The translations under genes were made by a program, and so were the position numbers. Of a stretch of DNA of 7,447 bases, positions 1-5,648 are shown piece by piece. The notes under the pieces were generated by a model, which saw only the letters and a list, made by a program, of their open reading frames with translations, had not been told where the DNA came from and searched no databases. Each line of letters begins with the position of its first letter. Position 1 is the stretch's first letter. The stretch comes from an uncultured Megasphaera sp. (lineage in GTDB: Bacteria; Bacillota; Negativicutes; Veillonellales; Megasphaeraceae), in contig NZ_CATWFF010000100.1 of the NCBI RefSeq assembly GCF_958350005.1, positions 1 to 7,447 of the forward strand. Direction: 5' to 3'.

Positions 1-129
1 AAAAACTGATTCCCCCTCTATCCACCCACCTTAATATTCATTGTATTCGGTCTTATTGTAACAGACATTGGGGATTCAGGGCAATAAATAGATACTATCT
101 TATTAAAAATAAGTCGTCCCAATCACATT
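1..129 (-). terminator. Non-coding 3' flank of B1 with a weak long-loop terminator candidate
   Basis: No gene is seen here. On the minus strand CTGAATCCCC (79-70) can pair, with one mismatch, with GGGGAATCAG (15-6), and five T follow (5-1). The loop is over 50 bases, so this is a weak terminator candidate. A short AT-only hairpin (CTTATT/AATAAG, near 100-114) is also present but lacks a GC stem. Confidence 0.2.
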
Positions 130-2286
130 TCATTCCTGATCGGCTGCCTTTCGATACCATTTCTCCGCTTCTTCATAGTTCTGTTCTACACCCCAGCCAT
201 TGTAATATAAATCTCCTAACCCAGACAGCGCCAAACGATATCCATTCTCTGCAGCTTCTCGATACCATTTCATCGCTTCTTTATAATTTTGTTCTACACC
301 TATGCCGTAACAATAACAATCACCCAATTTAGTCTTTGCATCATCCGTTGCATCATCATAAAATAAACTCCCCTGCTCCGCGACTTTTCGATACCATTTC
401 ACTGCTTCTTCATGGTTCTGTTCTATACCCCAGCCATTATAATAGCAATCACCCAATTTAATCTCTGCATCCAAATTCCTCTGCTCCGCGGCTTTTCGAT
501 ACCATTTCACTGCTTCTTCATTGCTCTGCTCTACTCCATATCCATGACCATAACATTCTCCTAAATCATATTGTGCCAAAGAATTTCCCTGTTCTGCTGC
601 TTTTCGATACCATTTCACCCCTTCCTTACTATTTTGTGCCACGCCAGTGCCATCCATATAAAAATTTCCTAAATACCACTGTGCATCATCATCCCCTTGT
701 TCTGCCGCTTTTCGATACCATTTCACCCCTTCCTTATCGCTTGGCTCCACACCTAAGCCATAAAGATAACGCTGGCCTAAATCACTCTGCGCATCTGCCA
801 ATCCCAGCTCTGCTGCTTTTCTACACCATTCCGCAGCTTCTTCGTCATCGTCCTCACACTGACTTAAAGCATACTGTGCAAAAGGATTTCCCTGCTCTGC
901 CGCTTTTCGATACCATTTTACTGCTTCTTCCTTGCTATACTCGAATTCATCGCCATTAAAATAGCCATTATCATAACATGTTCCTAAAGCATACTGCGCC
1001 GAAGGATTTCCTTGCTCTGCCGATTCTCGATACCATTTCACTGCTTCTGCATTAGGGAATCTTGAGCCATCGCCATTAGCATAGAGCTTGCCTAATTCAT
1101 ATTGCGCTGAGGGATCTCCCTGCTCTGCGGCCTTACGATACCGCCTTACATCATCTTCTTCATTTTCTTCTACACTATTACCATAATCATCCCAGTCATC
1201 CTCTTCTTCGGCATCCTCATGTTCCACTGCATTAAAACAGCTATCCCGATCTAGACACAGCGTAGTGTCTGCCTGTTTCAGGTTATACAGTAAGTCCAGC
1301 ATCATATCATAGCTGTCGACATCCATATCGATATTGACATCGGCTTCTTGTTGCAGATAGTTTTTTGTCATGTTGCTGCAGATTTTCTGTTTATCTGCCG
1401 TAACTCCCTGCTGTTCCAAAAGGTCTGCCATCGTATCTACGACATGAGCATCTTCATGCTGCAGAGAATCTAGCTTTTTCACTACGCTCAGGGACATCAA
1501 ATCTTCCGGCGATGGCTGTGATTGCAAGGTGCCATTCCCCAACAGCTTATTCTTCAATGTATCATCATAGGCAATCTGCTTTAATACAGCAAAATAATTG
1601 ACCTGTGATTTGGGCTGTATATCAATGGTAGACATGGCCGTTTTCAGTAAAAGTAAGTCGGACGTAGACCAGTTCCCTTTGGTAATGTCATAAAAATCCC
1701 GTACCAGGCAAACGATCTTTTTCGTATCGTCCATATCGGCATATTCTTCGCCATCAAATTCCAGGTACTCAATAGAATTTTGCCACGTAAGAAGCTGTAC
1801 GTTTTTCTCTACTTTAGCCAGTCTTGTTTCCATTCGTACCATTTCACTGCGATTGTGTTTCAGGAATTTTCCCAGTCCCGCATAGAGTTTGGTAAATTCT
1901 TCCCCTACAGCATACATGGAGGCGTTCAATTTATTATTGACCGCAGAAATGAGGTCAAAGGTCATAAGGTTCTGTTCGGCTAATTTCTGCAGAGTCTGCT
2001 GCGCAGCATACTGAGCGGCAGACCGATTTTTATTAATTGTGCTCTGTAATTTTTCGTTGCTGCCTGTAAACCGGCCCAGAAACTTTTTGACCGTTCCTTT
2101 CTGATCCAGCTGGCGCTGCGCATCGTCTGCTTCGGTCATAATGGCAATGCTTTCAAAAACCAGGCGGTTAATGTCTTGTCGGTTATTTTTATGGGCTTCT
2201 ATCATTCGGTCAATTTGCTGGCCTAATTCTGTTTTTTCCTGGGTCGTAAAGGCATCGGTTTGAATGAGGTTTAATTCGTTTGGCAT
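130..2286 (-). CDS. Protein B1: head paralogue with a nine-unit Sel1 (TPR-like) repeat array
   Basis: Protein of 718 aa, with ATG at 2286 and GGAGAG seven bases upstream. Residues 1-340 are the shared helical head. Residues 341-389 are a linker whose centre (355-379, EHEDAEEEDDWDDYG...) is highly acidic. Residues 390-717 hold nine Sel1-type repeats of about 36 aa with the pattern G(N/D)xxAQxxLGxxYxxGxGVxQNxxEAVKWYRKAAEQ. Repeat 3 (466-494) lacks the central loop (29 aa), while repeats 2 (40 aa) and 8 (43 aa) have insertions. Such arrays form curved helical solenoids that bind partner proteins; bacterial ones often scaffold envelope, virulence or stress complexes. No signal peptide or membrane segment is visible, so a cytoplasmic location is likely unless A recruits it. 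It is the last gene of the array and, unlike B2, has no copy of the protein A tail behind it. Domain assignment is firm; the biological role is not known to me. Confidence 0.9.
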   Translation of the reverse strand: MPNELNLIQTDAFTTQEKTELGQQIDRMIEAHKNNRQDINRLVFESIAIMTEADDAQRQLDQKGTVKKFLGRFTGSNEKLQSTINKNRSAAQYAAQQTLQKLAEQNLMTFDLISAVNNKLNASMYAVGEEFTKLYAGLGKFLKHNRSEMVRMETRLAKVEKNVQLLTWQNSIEYLEFDGEEYADMDDTKKIVCLVRDFYDITKGNWSTSDLLLLKTAMSTIDIQPKSQVNYFAVLKQIAYDDTLKNKLLGNGTLQSQPSPEDLMSLSVVKKLDSLQHEDAHVVDTMADLLEQQGVTADKQKICSNMTKNYLQQEADVNIDMDVDSYDMMLDLLYNLKQADTTLCLDRDSCFNAVEHEDAEEEDDWDDYGNSVEENEEDDVRRYRKAAEQGDPSAQYELGKLYANGDGSRFPNAEAVKWYRESAEQGNPSAQYALGTCYDNGYFNGDEFEYSKEEAVKWYRKAAEQGNPFAQYALSQCEDDDEEAAEWCRKAAELGLADAQSDLGQRYLYGLGVEPSDKEGVKWYRKAAEQGDDDAQWYLGNFYMDGTGVAQNSKEGVKWYRKAAEQGNSLAQYDLGECYGHGYGVEQSNEEAVKWYRKAAEQRNLDAEIKLGDCYYNGWGIEQNHEEAVKWYRKVAEQGSLFYDDATDDAKTKLGDCYCYGIGVEQNYKEAMKWYREAAENGYRLALSGLGDLYYNGWGVEQNYEEAEKWYRKAADQE
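133..1119 (-). repeat. Sel1-coding repeat array of B1 (nine units, ~108 bp each)
   Basis: Most units contain, on the plus strand, a near-constant CTTTTCGATACCATTTCAC block coding for the VKWYRKA part. Eight intervals are close to 108 bp or differ by multiples of three. Such repeats permit gain or loss of units by slippage or recombination without breaking the frame, so unit number may differ between strains. Confidence 0.85.
1267..2286 (-). repeat. Head repeat, copy in B1
   Basis: Codes for residues 1-340 of B1. The copy matches B2 in its 3' half and B3 in its middle 5' part, with the switch falling between about 1663 and 1738. Bases 2002-2170 differ moderately from both. Similarity to B3 becomes near-complete again towards the start codon and ribosome site. 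Confidence 0.9.
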
Positions 2287-2392
2287 CGTAGTTCTCTCCT
2301 TATATGTGTTTCATACATTCGTCTTTATAGTACTGTAATCGTTTCTGCTGTTCCTGGTATTGTTGAGCATACAGTCTTCACTTTGCTTCATT
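2287..2392 (-). repeat. Boundary repeat, copy before B1
   Basis: Third copy of the gene A 3' end plus ribosome site (GGAGAG, 2294-2299). It is most diverged around 2366-2380, where several changes and a one-base deletion relative to gene A are seen. It again ends at TTTGCTTCATT and passes into Sel1-coding DNA, here the end of B2. Confidence 0.85.
2300..2377 (-). pseudogene. Relic of the protein A C-terminal tail behind B2
   Basis: Directly after the B2 TGA stop, the same frame encodes RLYAQQYQEQQKRL, then QYYKDECMKHI and TAA (2300-2302). The last 18 residues equal the end of protein A (546-563). At the matching position the relic at 3819-4101 has CGA instead of TGA, so one C-to-T change may have cut this extension off B2. 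It has no start of its own. Confidence 0.65.
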
Positions 2393-3658
2393 GTAAAACC
2401 GCTTCATAGCGACTTCATAACTTTGTCCTATGCCATGACCATAATAATAGCAAACCTCTAAGTTATGCCGTGCTTTAGAACTCCCTTGTTCTAGTGCTTT
2501 ACAATACCATTTCATAGCATCTTCATAACTTTTTGCTATACCATGGCCGTAATAATAACAAAGTCCTAAGTTATTCTGTGCCCGGGCATCCCCTTGTTCT
2601 GCTGCTTTACGATACCATTTCACAGCTTCTTTATAGTTCTGCTCTACACCATTACCATAATAATAGCAATCTCCCATTTGCTTCTGGACCTCGGCATCCT
2701 CTTGTTCTTCCACTGTGTGATCTGAGGCATCCCGTTTATCAGTTTGTATACAGTTGTCTTGCGGCAATTTCAGCAGTTTACCTGCATCAGCCTGTTTCAG
2801 GTTATACAGTAAATCCAGCATCATATCATAGCTGTCGACATCCATATCGATATTGACATCGGCTTCTTGTTGCAGATAGTTTTTTGTCATGTTGCTGCAG
2901 ATTTTCTGTTTATCTGCCGTAACTCCCTGCTGTTCCAAAAGGTCTGCCATCGTATCTACGACATGAGCATCTTCATGCTGCAGAGAATCTAGCTTTTTCA
3001 CTACGCTCAGGGACATCAAATCTTCCGGCGATGGCTGTGATTGCAAGGTGCCATTCCCCAACAGCTTATTCTTCAATGTATCATCATAGGCAATCTGCTT
3101 TAATACAGCAAAATAATTGACCTGTGATTTGGGCTGTATATCAATGGTAGACATGGCCGTTTTCAGTAAAAGTAAGTCGGATGTAGACCAGTTCCCTTTG
3201 GTAATGTCATAAAAATCCCGTACCAGGCAGACGATCTTTTTCGTATCATCCATGTCGGCATATTCTTCACCGTTAAATTCCAGATATTCAATAGAATTTT
3301 GCCAGGTCAGGAGCTTCACATTCTGTTCTACTTTAGCCAATCTTGTTTCCATGCGCACCATTTCACTGCGGTTGTGCTTCAGGAATTTTCCCAGACCCGC
3401 ATAGAGTTTAGTAAATTCTTCACCTACAGCATACATGGAGGCGTTCAATTTATTATTGACCGCAGAAATGAGGTCGAAGGTCATGAGATTCTGTTCAGCC
3501 AGTTTTTGCAGGGTCTGCTGTGCAGCATACTGAGCGGCTGCCCGATTGGTATTGATAGTGCTCTGTAATTTTTCGTTGCTACCTGTAAACCGGCCAAGAA
3601 ACTTTTTAAGGGTTCCTTTCTGATCCAGCTGGCGCTGCGCATCGTCTGCTTCGGTCAT
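2378..3658 (-). CDS. Protein B2: head paralogue with three Sel1 repeats, 5'-truncated by a nonsense codon
   Basis: An open frame of 426 codons from an internal ATG (M50 of the sister proteins). The full gene should start at 3805, where the ribosome site and MPNELNLIQTD start are intact, but codon 36 is TGA (3698-3700) where B1 has CGA and B3 has CGG. No Shine-Dalgarno sequence precedes the ATG at 3658, so translation of the remainder would need reinitiation or a weak start, and it may be a pseudogene. The rest of the head is intact and almost identical to B1. The tail begins at about 2785 with a linker unlike that of B1 (KLLKLPQDN...VEEQEDAEVQ). Three Sel1 repeats follow, each with CYYYGxG...A(V/M)K(W/R). 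Sel1 repeats are TPR-like helical pairs used for protein-protein contacts. The frame ends at a TGA (2378-2380), after which the same frame continues into a copy of the protein A tail (RLYAQQYQEQQKRL...), so this end also looks shortened by mutation. Confidence 0.65.
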   Translation of the reverse strand: MTEADDAQRQLDQKGTLKKFLGRFTGSNEKLQSTINTNRAAAQYAAQQTLQKLAEQNLMTFDLISAVNNKLNASMYAVGEEFTKLYAGLGKFLKHNRSEMVRMETRLAKVEQNVKLLTWQNSIEYLEFNGEEYADMDDTKKIVCLVRDFYDITKGNWSTSDLLLLKTAMSTIDIQPKSQVNYFAVLKQIAYDDTLKNKLLGNGTLQSQPSPEDLMSLSVVKKLDSLQHEDAHVVDTMADLLEQQGVTADKQKICSNMTKNYLQQEADVNIDMDVDSYDMMLDLLYNLKQADAGKLLKLPQDNCIQTDKRDASDHTVEEQEDAEVQKQMGDCYYYGNGVEQNYKEAVKWYRKAAEQGDARAQNNLGLCYYYGHGIAKSYEDAMKWYCKALEQGSSKARHNLEVCYYYGHGIGQSYEVAMKRFYNEAK

Positions 3659-3805
3659 AGTAGCAATGCTTTCAAAAACCAGACGGTTAATGTCTTGTCA
3701 GTTATTTTTATGAGCAGCTATCATTCGATCAATTTGCTGGCCTAATTCCGTCTTTTCCTGCGTTGTAAACGCATCTGTCTGGATGAGGTTCAATTCGTTT
3801 GGCAT
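2786..3805 (-). repeat. Head repeat, copy in B2
   Basis: Codes for 340 residues when read through the TGA at 3698-3700. Its 3' half is identical to B1 over 368 bp (2814-3181 with 1295-1662). Its 5' half has its own substitutions, so it is a mosaic relative of B1. Confidence 0.9.
3659..3805 (-). pseudogene. Severed 5' end of the B2 gene
   Basis: ATG at 3803-3805 follows GGAGAG (3813-3818) with the same seven-base spacing as the other two heads. The reading frame gives MPNELNLIQTD and continues in register with B1 and B3 for 35 codons, then meets TGA at 3698-3700. Past the stop, the same frame runs on (QDINRLVFESIATM) into the open frame starting at 3658. A single C-to-T change (CGA to TGA) explains the break. 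As it stands, the ribosome site would direct synthesis of a 35-residue peptide. A sequencing error is possible but would need a read-level check. Confidence 0.75.
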
Positions 3806-3911
3806 CGTCGTTCTCTCCTTATATGTGTTTCATAAATTCGTCTTTATAGTACTGTAATCGTTTCTGCTGTTCCTGGCATTGCCGGCGTATTGTTCTTCGC
3901 TTTGCTTCATT
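3806..3911 (-). repeat. Boundary repeat, copy before B2
   Basis: Matches 5542-5648 almost base for base, with one C missing in the stretch corresponding to codons for YARQ and one Cys codon changed to Phe. Similarity to gene A stops at TTTGCTTCATT, after which the sequence is Sel1-coding. It supplies the B2 ribosome site (GGAGAG, 3813-3818). Confidence 0.85.
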
Positions 3912-4101
3912 GCAATACCGCTTCATAGCTACTTCATAACTTTGTCCTATGCCATGACCGTAATAATAACAAAGACCTGAGCTGCCCGGGCATCCCCTCT
4001 TTCTGCTGCTTTACGATACCATTTCACGGCTTCTTCATAGTTCTGTTTCACCCCTTGGCCATAATCCCCCATTCGATACGAGTCCTCGGCAGACCGTATT
4101 G
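3819..4101 (-). pseudogene. Displaced Sel1-repeat tail fused to a copy of the protein A C-terminus (relic, no start)
   Basis: Immediately after the B3 stop, a different frame reads AEDSYRMGDYGQGVKQNYEE, then AVKWYRKAAERGDARA, matching the start of the B2 Sel1 tail but with a shortened first repeat. Around 3972-3984 about seven bases are missing relative to B2, shifting the frame. The next frame reads YYYGHGIGQSYEVAMKRYCN, then EAKRRTIRRQCQEQQKRL and YYKDEFMKHI, ending at TAA 3819-3821. So this is a broken Sel1 tail joined in frame to the last residues of protein A. It has no start codon with a ribosome site and no head domain. Inferred origin: the tail of an earlier Sel1-type B gene, displaced when B3 gained its rubredoxin tail. 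Confidence 0.75.
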
Positions 4102-4473
4102 CTATATTTTATCAAAATCGTCTTTATCGGTACCGCAAGTCGGACATACCCAGCTATCGGGAAGATCAGCAAACTTCGTGCCTGCTGCTACGCCGTTATC
4201 GGGATCGCCTTCTGCTTCGTCATAAATGTAACCGCAAATGCAGCATTCATATTTATCCATGCCTTGATCTCCCTGTTTCTGTTCTTCACCTACTTGGAAA
4301 GCGTTTTTATCGGCACCACAAGTTGGACATACCCAATCATCGGGAAGATCAGTAAACTTCGTACCTGCTATTATGCCATCATCAGCATCGCCTTCTGCTT
4401 CATCATAAATATAACCGCAAATGCAGCATTCATATTTATCCATACCTTGATCTTCCTGTTTCTGTTCTTCGCC
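4102..4473 (-). repeat. Tandem duplication of a rubredoxin-coding unit (about 183 bp)
   Basis: Two adjacent units (4473-4291 and 4290-4102) each encode a GEEQKQxDQG linker followed by MDKYECCICGYIYDEAEGD and the second Cys pair. Repetition of the linker as well as the domain shows that the unit was duplicated as a block inside the gene. Differences lie mainly in the middle (DDGIIAG against DNGVAAG) and after the last Cys. Confidence 0.9.
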
Positions 4474-5541
4474 TAATTGGATTTTGTTATTCTGAGATAA
4501 TACCATATGATCATTTCTATCAGCCTGTTTCAGGTTATAGAGTAAATCCAACATCATATCATAGCTGTCGGCGTCCATATCGATATTGACATTGGCTTCT
4601 TTTTTCATATAGTTTTTCGTCATGTCGCTGCATATCTTCTGTTTGTCTGCCGTAACGCCCTGCTGTTCCAAATAGCCAGCCATGGTATCCACGACATGAG
4701 CCTCTTCATGCTGGAGAGAATCTAGCTTTTTTACCACACTCAGAGACATTAAATCTTCCGGCGATGGCTGAATCTGTTGCAACATCTCATTTCCTAACAG
4801 CTTATTTTTTAATGTATCATTGCAGGCAATCTGTTTCAGCACAGCAAAATAATTGACCTGTGATTTTGGTTCTATATCAATGGTAGACATGGCCGTTTTC
4901 AGCAGAAGTAAGTCTGACGTAGACCAGTTTCCTTTGGTAATGTCATAAAAATCCCGTACCAGGCATACGATTTTCTTCGTATCATCCATGTTGGCATATT
5001 CTTCGCCATCAAATTCCAGGTACTCAATAGAATTTTGCCACGTAAGAAGCTGTACGTTTTTCTCTACTTTAGCCAGTCTTGTTTCCATTCGTACCATTTC
5101 ACTGCGATTGTGTTTCAGGAATTTTCCCAGTCCCGCATAGAGTTTGGTAAATTCTTCCCCTACAGCATACATGGAGGCGTTCAATTTATTATTGACCGCA
5201 GAAATGAGGTCAAAGGTCATAAGGTTCTGTTCGGCTAATTTCTGCAGAGTCTGCTGTGCCGCATACTGAGCGGCTGCCCGATTGGTATTGATGGTGCTCT
5301 GTAATTTTTCGTTGCTGCCTGTAAGTCGGCCAAGAAACTTTTTGACCGTTCCTTTTTGATCCAGCTGGCGCTGTGCATCATCTGCTTCAGTCATCGTGGC
5401 AATACTTTCAAAGACCAGGCGGTTAATGTCTTGCCGGTTATTTTTATGAGCTTCTATCATTCGGTCAATTTGCTGGCCTAATTCCGTTTTTTCCTGGGTC
5501 GTAAAGGCATCGGTTTGAATGAGGTTTAATTCGTTTGGCAT
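4102..5541 (-). CDS. Protein B3: helical head domain with two C-terminal rubredoxin domains
   Basis: Protein of 479 aa, with ATG at 5541 and GGAGAG seven bases upstream. Residues 1-341 are the head shared with the two downstream paralogues. Its first ~170 residues look like long amphipathic helices (for example QYAAQQTLQKLAEQNLMTF and METRLAKVEKNVQLL), followed by a compact helical part ending LLYNLKQAD. I know no function for this head. After a polar linker come two rubredoxin domains at 367-416 and 428-479, each with the iron ligands CxxCG and CPxCG: C372, C375, C405, C408 and C433, C436, C466, C469. Both also keep GYIYDEAEGD and the W before the second Cys pair. Rubredoxins are small electron carriers with one Fe(Cys)4 centre, common in anaerobes, so this part should bind iron and be redox-active. 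The sister copies carry Sel1 repeats at the same position. The stop (TAG, 4102-4104) is followed by a relic of such a Sel1 tail, out of frame, so the rubredoxin tail seems to have replaced it. Start and domains are secure; the function of the fusion is unknown. Confidence 0.9.
   Translation of the reverse strand: MPNELNLIQTDAFTTQEKTELGQQIDRMIEAHKNNRQDINRLVFESIATMTEADDAQRQLDQKGTVKKFLGRLTGSNEKLQSTINTNRAAAQYAAQQTLQKLAEQNLMTFDLISAVNNKLNASMYAVGEEFTKLYAGLGKFLKHNRSEMVRMETRLAKVEKNVQLLTWQNSIEYLEFDGEEYANMDDTKKIVCLVRDFYDITKGNWSTSDLLLLKTAMSTIDIEPKSQVNYFAVLKQIACNDTLKNKLLGNEMLQQIQPSPEDLMSLSVVKKLDSLQHEEAHVVDTMAGYLEQQGVTADKQKICSDMTKNYMKKEANVNIDMDADSYDMMLDLLYNLKQADRNDHMVLSQNNKIQLGEEQKQEDQGMDKYECCICGYIYDEAEGDADDGIIAGTKFTDLPDDWVCPTCGADKNAFQVGEEQKQGDQGMDKYECCICGYIYDEAEGDPDNGVAAGTKFADLPDSWVCPTCGTDKDDFDKI
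4519..5541 (-). repeat. Head repeat, copy in B3
   Basis: Coding repeat for residues 1-341 of B3. It has one more codon than the other heads (EMLQQIQPSP against GTLQSQPSP in B1 and B2). Its 5' half is nearly the same as B1, including a 264-bp exact match (4993-5256 with 1738-2001). Its 3' half differs from B1 and B2 at many third positions. Confidence 0.9.
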
Positions 5542-5648
5542 CGTAGTTCTCTCCTTATATGTGTTTCATACATTCGTCTTTATAGTACTGTAATCGTTTC
5601 TGCTGTTCCTGGCATTGCCGGGCGTATTGTTCTTCGCTTTGCTTCATT
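5542..5648 (-). repeat. Boundary repeat, parental copy (3' end of gene A plus ribosome site of B3)
   Basis: This is the last ~30 codons of protein A, its TAA (5555-5557) and the 13-base gap holding GGAGAG (5549-5554). The stop codon and ribosome site are contiguous (TAAGGAGAG), which favours translational coupling of A to B3. Two further copies stand before the other heads; this is the only one inside an intact A gene. Confidence 0.85.

Noticed and set aside
96..116. AT-only hairpin behind B1 as a terminator
   Set aside because: The six-base stem is entirely A/T with a three-base loop and no clean T-run after it, too weak to call.
573..959. Plus-strand open frame of 128 codons, repetitive and rich in His, Leu and Pro
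   Set aside because: It is the antisense image of the Sel1 array; the repetition comes from the repeats of B1.
1780..1983. Plus-strand open frame of 67 codons, with an identical partner at 5035-5238
   Set aside because: Both lie opposite the head-coding sequence within the 264-bp identical tract, so their identity simply follows from the repeat. Neither has a convincing ribosome site.
2378..3805. TGA read as an amino acid (alternative code or selenocysteine) in B2
   Set aside because: The sister genes have Arg at the same codon, Trp is written TGG throughout, B1 itself ends in TGA, and no selenocysteine-insertion stem is evident. A nonsense mutation is simpler.
4099..4476. Plus-strand open frame that looks like a hydrophobic, twice-repeated membrane protein
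   Set aside because: Antisense to the two rubredoxin units, whose Cys ligands and motifs are intact on the minus strand; its internal repeat is their duplication.
130..5541. CRISPR array or insertion sequence as the source of the repeats
   Set aside because: The repeats are coding, adjoining and long (108 bp, 183 bp, ~1.1 kb) without spacers. No transposase or terminal inverted repeats are present.
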